From assembly GCA_029582155.1 (NCBI GenBank), contig CM055899.1:52906520-52970519 (forward strand): 64,000 nt of DNA, read 5' to 3'. The DNA is from Panopea generosa (Eukaryota; Mollusca; Bivalvia; Adapedonta; Hiatellidae). Position numbers and translations under genes: made by a program. This document shows positions 1-13,085 of the stretch, piece after piece; positions within the stretch are counted from its first letter, which is position 1; each line of letters opens with the position of its first letter. The notes under the pieces are model-generated. The model did not search any database and was not told the DNA's origin. It was given only the letters and a program-made list of their open reading frames with translations.

Positions 1-1124
1 TGTTGTTCCATTTTTAAGTAATCTACAGTAGATAAAATCAGTTCTGATGTCTTTTCACAAAGTAAATTATTGTTTAATTCAGAAAAAAAAAAAGTTTTTG
101 TTCTGTTTTGGTACTGTTTTTTGATGCTCTGCCATTGACAGTCAATGAAATTGCATTTGCATTTAACTAAGCGATAATTTGGTAGCCAATAAAAAATTAT
201 TACATCTTTTGCAGGTGCGCAGCATATTCATTGTTAACACATTTCATTGAATAAAACATTGGGCTGATTTTCAGTTTTCCTATATGCCGCCCAATTGACC
301 AGATGTGAGCTGTAAATCAAACAAGTCCTTAGACAAGCTGACGGTCTCTTAGTAAACACAGTATTATATTACATTGTATTAACTTGAACAAACAACACCA
401 CGTGGCCAGTGGTTGGAGCGATAGTCTCGCGTCGGGGTCAATTTATGCCAGCTGTTTTGAGGATAATGTGATCTTATCTTATCTAATATGCTTCAGTAAT
501 CGTTTTATTTATAACTATGTTTGATTTGCACAGAAATACATTTAAACAATAAGGCAGGTAATAAACAATAATGATTTAGGCATGCATCTTTGTCATCTGT
601 ATAAACTGTTAAGTATCTAAATAAACAAAAAATGAGTTCAGTTTAACTGGTGTTTCGTTGTCTATGAATGTTATATGTTGTCCATGTATTTAAATGGTTA
701 CACGCTTTATTCTAGGGTCAACTAATTCTTATCAATATTTTATGATCTGTTGATACCAACTGACTATAATCGATGATCAATTGTAAAATTTAACCAATTG
801 CCCATCGCTAGTGTTGTGTATGATGTATTTGTATTGTTAGATATGTGTAAATTTTACAAATATATTTCCTTGATTATAAATACATTCAATTTATTATATA
901 CAATTTTCCACATGCATATACAGGTATGTACCAAATAACTTAAAACTTATATTTTTAACTCTACTATTCTATGAATAGGGGATTATTTGTACTCACCCCG
1001 GCGTTGGCATCTGCATTTATCTCACCTGCAGCTATCTCACCTGCATTAAAGTTTTTCATAAGTGTGCATAGCTTGAAGCTACATGGCTGGAACTTGATAT
1101 AATTGTGCATGCTTATATACTCTG
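1..1124. other. Non-coding, nothing recognised
   Basis: AT-rich sequence with frequent stops in all frames. No exon, RNA gene or repeat boundary could be supported. Confidence 0.5.
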
Positions 1125-1421
1125 ATTTTGATTGAATATTTAGCATATCTTTTATGCCATCGAGGGCTAACAGACAATCAGTTAACTTAACCACTGTTTC
1201 AATCCTGAAAGTATAACCAGTACTCGAGCATACACCATCTCTGCAAGTAACTGCTACTGATAACCTTCCCACTTGAATCAGTGGTGAGAGACGAATGATA
1301 ATGATACGCAATGTCATATATCAATCATCCCCGAGACTGCTGCTTGGCAGGGATTCAAACTCGCAACCCTGGATTGATAGTTAGACACTCTATTGACAGA
1401 GCTAATCAGGCACAGCTTATA
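1125..1421 (-). mobile_element. tRNA-derived SINE, family B
   Basis: The minus strand carries a tRNA-like head near 1350-1420 (A-box-like TTAGCTC and a GGGTTGCGAGTTTGAATCCC-type B box). A conserved body follows, including the word antisense to CGCAAGTAACTG. It matches copies at 22201-22498 and 43905-44115. Confidence 0.75.
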
Positions 1422-1566
1422 TATTCTGAAGCATTACGTAACATACTGTAGAATCTGGTGAATAAGCGTATGAACTTAATTTTAGTGACGTTTTTATGCG
1501 CTTATTATTGGTATGCGCTTATACTGAACCAATAAACTTTGCTCCTATATTTAATATGCGCTTATA

Positions 1567-3060
1567 CATAAGCTGTATGCGCATATTTTTATTGAAGGGT
1601 ATCACCGCCATAACTCTTAGTCTGAACTTTGTCGTTTGTTCTTTGTGCATTGGGTGTAAATGTTTCTTAGTTCTTTGTGGGAAATGGAACATTTCACCTT
1701 TGTAACTTTGCTATTTGTCTATCCTACTATATCCTATCATTGTAAAAGTTACATACGTCTTGTCTCCTCATGTCAGATAAAACATTACTTGTGGCAAAAA
1801 ATGTATTTTTAGAATTTAATGCATGTTTCGATATGTGTTTCGGCTGCATTCAGTCACGAATATCTTTTTATTCCAATGTTCACTCCCTTGGTAATGAGTG
1901 TAGGGAATGTATTTAGACAGGGTACCAGATAATTTCGACTGCTGCCGCTGAACGCCATCACTGTAATAAATCCTAACTTTCCATTATAACGTTCAGTGGC
2001 GCTGCAGAATTAGACAGGTCCCCTGTAAACAACTCAAGAAGTTGCGAATGGAAATATTTGCTGTTAACAGTCATCAGAATTCACAACTCTAAATACAGCC
2101 TTACACATTTAGGTCAGCTACCACCATTGCGTTTTCCATAGACTTACATTATGACGTATGACCTTATTTTCACTATTTCTACCATTCGTGGACCAAAAAG
2201 TCCTATATCATATTAAAGTACTACCCTAGACTCAAATTAAAATATCACCAAAATGGGGTAAAAAGATTCACTTTTTGTGGGAAAGTATCACTTTTTACCA
2301 CTTTTTGCCCCCTGAAGTTCGGTACCCCCACTTTCAGCATGAAAAAACACTAAATTTCACCAATTTTACTTTCCATACAGTTTCCTTAATAAAATGGATT
2401 AAGCTAGTCACAGAAACATAATTTTAATTTTTTATTGACACAGACATAATAAACTTATATTTTATTGTGATCATTTGCCAGTTTGGCATTTTCATCCAAC
2501 CAAAATTAAGCTTACTATAAAAATATATACCCTGAACACCCCTATACTTTTTTCAGTTGATCAGAGAGCTCCTCTCAATGGTGGTAGCTGACCATATGTT
2601 TCATATGACCAACGATGAAAACAAAGCAACACCGATTCCATTAGGGACCAGTCGTTTATCTCTCATGTTCGTCTAGCGGCACCTGTTGTCATAATTGACA
2701 ATGCCAGCTGTGTATTTCGCTTTGTTACATATGCCCAAGTGCGTTGTACAACATGCTTACTGCATAGTTTAACATTTGCAATTTGAATCCTTTCGAAACA
2801 CGTGATTATGCTGAACTCGTTATATTATGACAGGAAGTATGTAACTTTTACAATGATAGGATATAGTAGGATAGCCAAATAGCAAAGTTACAAAGGTGAA
2901 ATATTTCATTTCCCACAAAGAACTAAGAAGAAAGAAACATTTACACCCATTGTACAAAGAACAAACGACAAATTACAAACATAAGAGTTATGGTGGTGAT
3001 ACCCTTCCATCAATTTTTTATATGTGCTTATACATAAGCCTTATGCGCCTATTTTTTATA
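1567..3060. repeat. Inverted repeat pair, arms about 220 bp
   Basis: About 1567-1770 is the reverse complement of about 2826-3060, with roughly 10-15% differences. Shared words include CCTACTATATCCTATCATTG and GGGAAATG. The arms enclose a smaller MITE at 2111-2595. Confidence 0.7.
2111..2595. mobile_element. MITE with 18-bp terminal inverted repeats
   Basis: Begins GGTCAGCTACCACCATTG and ends with its exact reverse complement, about 485 bp in all. It is non-coding. Confidence 0.7.
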
Positions 3061-3245
3061 TGCGCTTATACATAAGCCTTATACGCCAATTTTTGATATG
3101 CACTTATACATAAGCCGTATGCGCCTATTTTTTGATATGCGCTTATACATAAACCTTATGCGCCTATTTTTGATATGCTTATACATCAGCTGTATGCGCC
3201 TATTTTTGAAATGCGCATATACATAAGCCTTATGCGCCTATTTTC
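3011..3245. repeat. About 36-bp tandem repeat, 6-7 units
   Basis: Each unit contains GCGCTTATACATAAGCC followed by TTATGCGCCTATTTTT. The words GCGCTTATA and TAAGC make each unit partly palindromic. The same words recur in the outer ends of the composite element. Confidence 0.85.
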
Positions 3246-3889
3246 GACACTTTGATTTTGAAAGTAAAATACTAGTACAAACCCACATAGGTGCTACCTC
3301 CGTTTATTTTATAACCTATTTCACAAATACGAAATTTATCAAGTGTAAACAATATAAAAATAAATAAATTCAAATAGTTCAATACAGCTTAACACAGTTT
3401 TAGGTTCACATTGTCTCTATGTTGCTGTTTTTTGATCACGATTGATAAGAGATGCCAATGGGATATCGTCTTCATCACTGTCAGCCGTATCAGAATATGT
3501 ATAATTGCTCCGATCTTGTTGGAAACCACCAGTGTTTGATCTTTAATCCTTTAGCAGGCAATTCTAAATATTCCTGATTTAACACTTTCTCCATTAACAG
3601 ATTGAATGCCGTTCTGCCACTACCTATTTTGCAAGATCCTTTCGAAGACTCAAGAATTTTACTGTCTGATTTTCATTAAAGTGTTAGTGTTCAAATTAAA
3701 TTGTTTACAAGTCTTATATTGGTTTCCACAGTTTTTATGAAACTCAATAATATCCACTTTTTTCTCTCAAGAGTAAGATTTTCTTTTTAAATGAGTTTTA
3801 CCCATGGTTATTGTACACAATGGCCACAAACAAACTTTAGTATAACAACTCAAGCAATTTACTAGCATCTTGTTCTGTTTAAATTCATG

Positions 3890-4400
3890 AAAAACTATGC
3901 AAACAACATCACCGTGTCCAAACGTTTCCGGAGGAGGCGGTGGAGGTAACGTTGGATGACGGTGGGTTAACGTTGAATGGCGGTGGGATTCGCGATCAAC
4001 GGTAAGAAAACTATCTTTTTTAACTATTGTTGATATTTTTTTAAAAATCTGAGTCGAGTAAGAGGATGTCGTATCATTTCTGATCACTCGACAGCCACCG
4101 AATTTGTGCAGACTATAGCCGTTTTCTTGATCATTCGGGAAAGACAAGGAATTGTCTGTGTAAACATTGGCACGAGTGTTTTAAAAGTGCGAAAACTGTC
4201 TTGTTACCGAACATAATTTGATATATCATTTTCTTTTATAAGCAACACCCTCCTCAACACTATATTTTTACCCCATTCGGTCTTTTACTGATGTCAAATT
4301 AATTTAATGACGGCTTTATAGTGAGAAATCAGCGTAACGATGGAAGAGCTGGTGGAGCTGTTTGAAAGTTGCGTAACGCTGGAGGATTGTGGATATATTT
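3890..4400 (+). pseudogene. Left inverted arm with ORF remnant
   Basis: The arm is inverted relative to 9036-9515. On the plus strand near 4130-4220 one frame reads HSGKTRNCLCKHWHECFKSA and ends at TTGA. It is conserved in the other arm and has a C-x-C-x(4)-H-x(2)-C pattern that could be a zinc-binding fragment. The opposite strand holds a longer proline-rich frame, probably fortuitous. Function unknown. Confidence 0.35.
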
Positions 4401-4869
4401 AAAGCCATTTTTTTGTTGTTTTCGATACAAACACGTGTGTGCTCGACTGCCAATTTAATGTAAAACTATTACAATATGTTACGACGATGAAATAGGCTCA
4501 CATAAGACAAATCAAGTCAAAAATGCCTGAAATGCTTATATCACACGAGACATCGATTTTATCAAAACATCCATACGGAAAATTCTCAATATGTTATGTA
4601 TATATTGAGATCGTTATAGGAATATCATAGTGCTTTGTCTTTAATACTTTAGTGAAAAAATAGAGAGGAAATGAAGTAAACGTTTTATTTAAACGTCGAA
4701 TTAAAAGCAACATGCATTTTCCCATGCGCAGGTCACGAATAGGTGCCATGATCGTTACTGACTATCCTTCCGGTGCTGTAATGTAGGACCTAATGCCATA
4801 TATATACTATTTTTAAAATTAAGGAATAATTTAAGAAAATGTGTCGTTAATGTTCAAAATAGCAAACGA

Positions 4870-5035
4870 TAACAGTCAAACATGTGTAACGGGTCACCTC
4901 TATTAAACAGCCACTTGTCTTAAGCAGTCACATTTGCTATTTTCTATTTCTATGCTTTCAAAGCAAATTAACCTGACTAAAAAGGTCACTTTTGCTCCCA
5001 TGACTGGCTGCTTAAGACAGGTTTGACTGTATTAT
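4870..5035 (-). mobile_element. Tc1/mariner-like MITE (CAGTCAAACCTGT family)
   Basis: Starts ACAGTCAAACATGT and ends ACAGGTTTGACTGTA. The ends are inverted repeats flanked by TA, as in Tc1/mariner elements. Related copies lie at 15148-15329 and 41533-41632. Confidence 0.7.
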
Positions 5036-5424
5036 GTTTTTCTTCTATCCAATATTGGGTATATAACTATAAAATTCTATTTTTAGTAGTTAATAAGTTA
5101 GACGTTAAGATCGAACAATCACGACTGACCGTTGAAATTACTTTATTTCACTCTTGACATTTTCATTCATTTTCACTTAAACTTTTTTTCTGAAATGTAT
5201 GTACATGACATTAAAATACCACAGTACTTAATATCACTCGTGGTTTTGGAAAAGGGCAATATTCTAGTAAATGGTTGAAAGACTTAAAATCATCAATGAC
5301 AAAACGTTTAGATCTGTGTGATAAAATCATAGTAACGACCACTTTGTATTTTTTAAGATGTTTTATCAATTGTTTCAAAACTTGCAAGCCAGCACTAGCT
5401 TTATAAAAAGATAATAACTAATTT

Positions 5425-7815
5425 TATTAAATGATTAAGGTGTGTATCGTATGGTGGCATAGTTCTGCCATCAGTTATCCACTTACCTAACGCGATAAGT
5501 TCCTAGTTAACCACATAATTTTTGCGAAAAATATCTAGTTATCTAATAAATTAACACGATAAGTTTCTCGTTGAGATAAATATCTTCACTAGACTAAATG
5601 TATGTAAGTGCCCATCACTGCCACCACTTTAGTCTTATCTAGTTAACTATCGCGAAAAAAAATGTTATCTAGATAAAACGCAATAAGTTTCCAGTTAAAA
5701 TAAATATATTAACGCGAAAAGTTGCATATTTACTGCTCTGCAACTGCCACCACAAATCTACTTAGCTAACTGAATAACTAGATAATGTTCTTGTTACCAG
5801 TTATTTAATATTCGGAATACTTGGTTTTTACTCATTAAATCGCTTAACAGTCTCTATTCGAGTGGTTACGATTGGTTTGTAAAGTAATAGTCATGGATGA
5901 GGGAAGTTCAACTATAGTACATGTATATACGTACATGTGTTGTCTAGTATATCTTTTAATTTTCTTAGCCAAAAAAGCTTGGTTTACATTGCCATTAGTC
6001 GGTACCTGTTGTTTTTGGGATGTACTTTATATAAATGTTTATTGTTAAACATGTCTTGTGAAAGTTTGATTAGTTTTGAAGAAAAAAATCTCCATTTAGT
6101 AATGTCTACCAGACACATGTCCTGTAAATGACCAACGCCAATTTAAAACTATCTGCCTGACAAGGCTTTTTTATTCAAAAACACTATTAGAAAGTCTGGT
6201 TGATAAATAAAGACAAAAGACTAAACAATAAACTATATATTGTTTAACAATAAATATACTATAAACTATGGTAGAAATGTGTTTATTGACAAGGATGCCC
6301 TCTCTGTGTATGTGCAACTAGACGTTAAACTGATATTTTCAACTAAGTAGCCTCAAATTATGTTATGGAGTAGTCTTGACAATAATTATATTCGTTCATT
6401 AAACGAATTTAAAGGGCAATACCTCCGTTTAAAGCTGATAAACATAAACACCCCGACAACACGCGCAATTCGACTTCATACAGATATTTCTTACCAAGTT
6501 TCATGAAAATCTGAACAGTCCCTAAGTTGGAGTAGTCCGGACAAGAAAAGCCTGACATACGAACTTGCGTTCACTGTAAGGCGTTTCTTTTGTTTAAAAA
6601 AGCTACATAATGTAAAAAAAAAAGAAACAAAAATAACAGAATAAAACAAGGTCTATAGTTTTCAAAGATCCACAACAGGTCTAGACACTAACTTTTTAAT
6701 TGGATAACCAGAAGACTACCAAGGTAGTCCTGATTCATCGAAAATAAAAGTGTAACATTACCAAAAGAAATAGAAAAGTCAGCAGCGAAAACGTTCTGTA
6801 TAAATCCCCAAATATTGTTACATCTGTAAGTGTATTTTACAATGAACTTATATGGAAAGTGTTTTATTCAAATTTTAAAATAATTATTATTGATGTAGAT
6901 TCATGTTTTAATGTACTTGTTTTATCATTCAGGTACATTGATGCACGTTAATTCGTTTAGCAAAATCTATCCGCTTATCGTACCTGTGGTGACAACTTTA
7001 TTAACTTAGTTGCATTCTTTAGTTTTCGGATTTCAACATTCACAATGTAGTTCTTAAGTAATGCAGCCATTTTGGCCGATAGGCGTGACGCGTGGATTCT
7101 GCGAACGTGCTTAATGTTAAATCAGGACTTCTAACTAACATTTTTATCATTTTAACTTTAAACAGGAACAATAACAACTTCAGACAAATATGTTAAATAG
7201 CAGTGACTATGCAACTCTGTACTATATAACTGTAGTGTATATTTGCGGACATACGATGTACAAGTGTTTTTCCTGTTACACTTATATAATTTTATGAAAG
7301 TGTATATACTGTTATTTACTAAACGGATGATTATGTTGTATCATAACGTTTATTGAATATACAAATTGAAATACAGTGGCTGAACTTTACACCAAGTGTT
7401 TATCTTCAATCACTACCACCTTTAACCGTTACCGGTAGGACAAATCACTTCATAGATGTTACAAAATCCACAAGAAATGAAAAACAATAAAAAGCTATAT
7501 CCCAAAACAACAGATGCCGGCTAATGGAAATGTAAAACAAGCTAATTTTACTAAAAACATTAGAAAATATACTAGACAACACATCAACTATATGGTCTCA
7601 GCATTAACTAGATAGTTTTCGCAATAGTTAACTAGATAAGTGGTGGCAGTAAGTTGCACTAACAGTGATTTATTTTAATTATGTTATTTATCGTAATTAG
7701 AAACTTATCGTGTTAGTTAACTAGATAACTAGATAATTTTCGCGAAAATTAAGTGGTTAACTAGAAACATATCGCATTAGTTAAGTGGATAACTGGTGGC
7801 AGAACTAAGCCACCT
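5425..7815. mobile_element. Foldback element with about 300-bp inverted arms
   Basis: The ends share GTGGC, TAGTTCTGCCA and CAGTTATCCACTTA in inverted orientation. The arms are built from short words such as AACTAGATAA, TTATCGCG and CTGCCACCA. The interior (about 5810-7560) has no credible ORF. Confidence 0.65.
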
Positions 7816-8189
7816 TAGTATCGCAATGATAGGAGGTTACTATTTTCATAGGAGTAAAAATTGATTTATGTGTAGACATGGAAATTTTGGCCTCATCTGA
7901 AAATATAATATACATGTACATGTATACTTTAAGGCGAAGTGTGATAAAGGTCCAAGCGTTCCGTTTCGCACTTACTTGTACCATGATACAATCCTGTATC
8001 TTTTCTTCGGATACAATTTAGCCTATCCGTATTAACCAATTGACTACATTGATAATTATGTACATCACATGTTCAACTGTCGCGGTATATTTCAAATTCT
8101 AATATATTAAAAAATGTTCTGTGTTGATAACACATCGTTCCACAATATGCTATAATGGTTGAACTATATATGCATTTAAAATCAATACA

Positions 8190-8460
8190 TTGACAGTTAC
8201 TTATACATTTGGCAGTTCAATACACAAAAATATTGCTAGTAATTTGTACATTTGGCAGTTAAACACACAAAAACATTGCCAGTTATTTATACATTTTGCA
8301 GTTAAACACACAAAAATATTGCCAGTCATTTATACATTTGACAGTTAAACACACAAAAACATTGCCAGTTATCTATAAATTTGGCAGTTAAATGCACTAA
8401 TACACTGACAGTTATCTATACATTTGGCAGTTAAATACTCAAAATCATTGCCAGTTATTG
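8190..8460. repeat. 43-bp tandem repeat, about 6 units
   Basis: Units share TACATTTGGCAGTTAA and ACACAAAAACATTGCCAG. Divergence among units is moderate. Confidence 0.85.
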
Positions 8461-9035
8461 AAATGCAGCGATATGTAACCACGACTGGATCAAAAATGTC
8501 TTTATTACTGAGTGTACGTCGCCAGTTTCGACACTTTTGATTAATTGAGGAACGAAACTCGAGTGCTAATGGTGCTATCTGTATAGGATATAATATACAT
8601 TGACATTGTCAATCAGTTTCATTAAAATTGGAATAAGCTTATCAATTTGGTTAAAAAGTGCGATACCGCAAATGATCACTCGGCGAATGTCCCATATACA
8701 ATACTTATCTGTAGGACAGTTGATGGCGAGTCCAATATAAAGAAGACAAACTTATAAAGGGTAATGACTGGCACTAACTCACGTCAAAATCCTCCCGGGT
8801 AACTGATTACAGTTAACTATGCTTAGAGTGTTAGTTGTGCATTATTTCATACTTATTACTATCTGTATGTCTTTTATACAGCTCATAATGGCAATTATCA
8901 GTTTGATTTTCTTTACAGTACATACATACACATACATACACCATAGTAACATTTTTGAAATACATTTACAACATAGTAACAACCGAAACATTGACCGGTT
9001 GCATGGGAAACTTAGAAAAAGTGTTTAAAATGAGT

Positions 9036-9515
9036 AAGTCCACCATCCTCCAGCGTTACGCAAATTTCAAACAGCTCCACCAGCTCCTCCATCGTTACGC
9101 TGATTTTTCACCATAAAGCCGTTACTAAATCACTTTTACACTAGTAAAAGACCGAATGAGGTAAAAATATAATGTTGAGGACGGTGTTGCTTATAAAAGA
9201 AAATGATATATCAAATTATGTTCGGTAACAAGACAGTTTTCGCACTTTTAAAACACTCGTGCCAATGTTTACACAGACAATTCCTTGTCTTTCCCGAATG
9301 ATCAAGAAAACGTCTGCAGTCTGCACAGATTCGGTTGCTGCCGAGTAATCGGAAATGATACGACATCCTCTTGCTCGACTCAGATTTTCCAAAAATTATC
9401 AACAATAGTTAAAAAAGATAGTTTTCTTACCGCTGACCGCGAATCCCACCGCCATTCAACGTTACCCCACCGTCATCCAACGTTACCTCCACCGCCTCCT
9501 CCAGAAACGTTTGGA
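9036..9515 (-). pseudogene. Right inverted arm with ORF remnant
   Basis: Reverse complement of 3890-4400. The minus strand reads CADCRRFLDHSGKTRNCLCK and on through HWHECFKSAKTVLLPNII, then a stop at 9211. The cysteine-histidine pattern is retained in both arms. No family was recognised. Confidence 0.35.
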
Positions 9516-9799
9516 CACGTTGAACATGATAATCTGAAAACGATTACACTTCATTAGTCGTCAACAGGTAGCTAGTAACCAGTTATCATGATATTGATCA
9601 TGACCATTAGCATATTTTTAGCCGCTAATTTGTTTGTATGCCTGTATTGGGATATGTGCCTATTTCTAACACAGAACGACGGTAAGAGTTTAACATGCGC
9701 TTATTATCGCATATAGGTAGACAGTATGGCCATATGGGCTTAATTTTGGTATGCGCTTATATTCAGTCATGTGCTTATTTACCAGATTCTACAGTATTG

Positions 9800-10984
9800 G
9801 GCTTTTAACTTGAAGGTCAAGGTTATATTGCAGGGTCAAAAGGTCTTATTTTGTCTTTACACTCTGTTAAAGTTTTGGTGCAATTTGTGACTTGCTACAT
9901 GCATACTTACAGTTATGTGAATGTTACATAGCACAAGGGTGTTTGCTTATACCTCGAATTTTTGTTCTATTAAAGGGCTGTTATATTTAATAGAGGTGTA
10001 ACAATTCATCGATGCATCGATCAATCGCAATTCACCTTTCCGCCGATGTGTGTATCGGTTGTTAAATGAAACTTCAAATAGATAGCGATGCAATGCATTG
10101 TCAGATATCGAGCATTGCAATTCCATTCTTGATGAAACTTAAAAAAATAGCAAATAAAAACTAACAAACAAAAAAGAATGTGTTTTTTTTTTAAAAAGCA
10201 TGACAAATTGTTGGATATAAACTGGCTAAACATGTGACGGATATTACGGACAGCATCTCTTTTCCATCAGGTACTATCCTACTATGTTTATTTCATCACT
10301 CTCGCAGAACTTGATGCAGTGTAATAAATTATGTTGTTCTCTGTTAAAAAATCACTTTAAAGTTGCATACAAGCATAGTTATTACATAACACTTTATTAA
10401 TAGGCCGTGAGCTATGACCCAAAATTTAACAAATTGGTACCAATCAGACTGGCAAATTGCTATACTATTTTTTGAATAGATACATGTCTGTGGTATATGA
10501 AAAAAGTCAGGGGGCCACCTCTGAGGCACAGCTTAGTGTCTGATTTTAGTGAGTTTCTATGGAAACTGTAATTTCATTAAAATCATTACAAATAATTTCT
10601 TATTTTTTTAGTATACAAAACAGTTGCACTAGTGCAGTGAATAATTGTTATATGTGTTATCCAATGGTGTTTAAACAAGAGCAGAAGTGTTTTTCTGATA
10701 TAAAATACCACATTAAGCAATTATTTTGTAATTATTTTTTTTATGTTACAATGCCATTTGACGTTACTTTTTTGAAGTAATATTGATTTCCGATATTTCT
10801 ATTGAAATCCCTTCTTATATTTGTTTATAAAGTATTAGTTTAACATAAACTAAAATACATAATAAAACACAACTGTATCAGATAAATTTAAAAAATGTAA
10901 TTTCTTCTGAACAATATTTACGTTACATTCATCTGATAAAACCAGTAATATAATCGTTCCAAAAATCATCTTAAAATATCAAAT
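9800..10984. other. Non-coding; possible hAT-like terminus near 9990
   Basis: Near 9991-10031 the sequence AGAGGTGTAACAATTCATCG resembles the end of non-autonomous hAT elements, but the matching end was not located. Nothing else could be supported. Confidence 0.3.
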
Positions 10985-11640
10985 CAAATTCCTGCAGGCT
11001 TTAAATCATATTAACGCCTATATGGTTTCTTCTCGTTCTAATGCTTTTATATAATGTTCTGTGGACACTTATTAGTACGATACAAACACATTTTTATAAC
11101 TTTATATAACATAAAATACGTTACAAATATGTGAAATATAACATTGACAAGTGGTATTTATTCACTTCTTTAAAATTTAATTATCAAGTTTAAATTGGAT
11201 CAGATCAATTTCCTGCAGACTTTGATTCATATTAACACCAATATGGCTTCATCTCGTCCTAATGCTTTTATATAATGTTCTGTTGACACATGTTAGTACA
11301 ATACAAACACATTTTTACAACTTTATATAACATAAAATACGTAACGAAAATGTGAAATGTAACATTTACAAGTAGTATTCATTCATTTGTTTTTAAATAT
11401 AATTATCAAGTTTAAATTGGATCAGATCAAATTCCTGCAGGCTTTGATTCATATTAACACCCAAAGGGTATCGTCACGTCCTGGTGCTTTTATAAATGTT
11501 CTGTGGACACATGTTAGTACAATACAAACAAATTTATATAACTTTATATAACATATAATACGTTACAAAAATGTGAAACGTAACATTTACAAGTATTATA
11601 TATTCATTTTTTAAAATATAATTATCAAGTTTAAATTGAT
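10985..11640. repeat. About 220-bp tandem repeat, 3 units
   Basis: TTCCTGCAG recurs near 10989, 11210 and 11430. Each is followed by the same block, including CTGTGGACAC, ACATAAAATACGT and ATTATCAAGTTTAAATTG. The third unit runs out near 11640. Confidence 0.85.
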
Positions 11641-11949
11641 CATATGAACCGTAATTGAAATCATACAAGCCTGCTAATGACTTCCATATAACATAATCAG
11701 AATGACGATACATATAGGTACACTTGCAAAATATGGAAAATTTTACACAAAATAAACTTCTGTTTCAAGCAATTTTTAACTCTAAAGTAACATAATCTTA
11801 TACTGTAATAAAACACTATGTGTATTTAATCCATTCTGTACATTTCCGTTGTTACATGAAGTAGTTGGATAGTGTACATGTCATCATTACTGCCATTCTC
11901 TCCATCAGAGCTTTCTATATGTTCCGTATCAAAACTCTTACTCGATTTT

Positions 11950-12780
11950 TGCAGACGCATGTTGGTAATTTACATTATCTAGCGTACTTGCAGGAGACAT
12001 GAATTCTATAACAACCTTCGTAGCAGAATATCAGTTCATCCATTTAGCTTCCAACTAACCATCTTCCATGAACCATCCGTGATCTTTTGGACTTGAATTT
12101 CAGTAAAGTTTATTAGGCTTCTACGCCAGATGTCTGATAATTTGCTCGCAATGAGTTGAGATATAATGTGCCTTCACAGGGTGGAAGGTTTCCTGATTCA
12201 ACACCAAGATATTAAATCCGAAACATCTTGCTACAGAAGCTATTCACTTTAGTATTAGTAGCCTTTGCAGCATATATTCTACATTTGAAGTATTGGAGAG
12301 ATGCAATCAGCTCGCAAAGTAGTACAATCCATTCTTCTCCTAACTTTAACATAGCTGATTGGAATACACTGATTTTCATAACAAATCTAATTGCAGACAC
12401 CTTTCCATGACCATTGAAGGCACACACTGGGTCACATCTGGTAAATGCTTGAAAAACTTCCATTATCACTAAGAGAGTTTCCATATATCTATGTCTTGGT
12501 CCTACATCTGATAGATATATGCTTGATCTCCCTATAAAGTGCCAGACATAGCATAAACACATCATCTGATTCAATGACAATATAGTTAAAGTGTTGACTG
12601 GCATGTAGCAGTATTTAGCAGGGTGCGAGTTTCAGTTTTTCGTGTGAAGATGCTGGCTCTTCCACATGACAAACAGTATCATGCCTTAGTTTATAACATT
12701 TGTTTTCTGATGTTGCAAACATATCATCTGTTATGATTCTTATTTTCTTTCGTCTTATTTTAATTTTCGACAAAACATTG
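11950..12780 (-). pseudogene. Degenerate copy of a repeated invertebrate ORF (EEADTR / AFTGCD family)
   Basis: Minus-strand fragments in several frames follow the order of a multicopy protein family common in bivalve and cnidarian genomes: EPASSHEKLKL...LLHAS (family SSHEEADTRMLLHAS), IVIESDDVFML (family VVIxSPDTDVLVL), AFTRCDPVCAFNGHGK (family AFTGCDTVSAFxGKGK), KLGEEW, CRIYAAKATNTKV, LPPCEGTLYLNSLRANYQ and DGSWKM. Stops and frame changes interrupt it; the longest open stretch is 12212-12604. It is probably an old transposon-associated copy. Recognition is by remembered motif pattern, not by a search. Confidence 0.55.
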
Positions 12781-12803
12781 GCTCTATTCCTTCTGTTATT
12801 TTA

Positions 12804-13085
12804 GCTCGCAGGGACAAAGTCCAAGGAGAGCTACTGCCATGACGTCGGTGTTGGCGTCGTTGGCGTCGTCTGTAGACACCCAGGTTAAACTTTTGCATTT
12901 AAGATATCTATGCAACCACTCATTGGATGTGAATGAAACTTCGCATGTGTGTTCACTATCATCAATGGAACACACACAGACAAGAACCATAACTCTGGAT
13001 TGCATTTTGGCACAGTTATGGCCCTTTTTGGACTAAGACACCCAGGGGCAAGCTTTGTTGTCTTCTGACAACTCTTGTTATAGCA
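12804..13085 (+). mobile_element. Non-autonomous repeat, AGCTCGC...GACAACTCTTG family
   Basis: Starts near TTTTAGCTCGCAGGGA and ends with the small hairpin GTTGTCTTCTGACAAC. The inverted copy at 51333-51545 has the same layout and shares GGTTAAACTT. Confidence 0.55.

Larger units (their letters stand above)
1446..9799. mobile_element. Composite nested inverted-repeat element
   Basis: ATACTGTAGAATCTGGT near 1444 reappears as its exact reverse complement ending near 9796. Both ends continue into inverted sequence rich in ATGCGCTTATA words. Inside are longer inverted arms (about 3890-4400 against 9036-9515), a second pair (about 1570-1790 against 2826-3060) and a foldback at 5425-7815. No transposase was recognised. 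It may be one large foldback element or several nested elements. Confidence 0.6.

Noticed and set aside
3767-4147. 126-codon proline-rich frame, also seen at 9285-9557
   Set aside because: It is antisense to the better conserved cysteine/histidine frame, and its similarity in both places is explained by the DNA inverted repeat.
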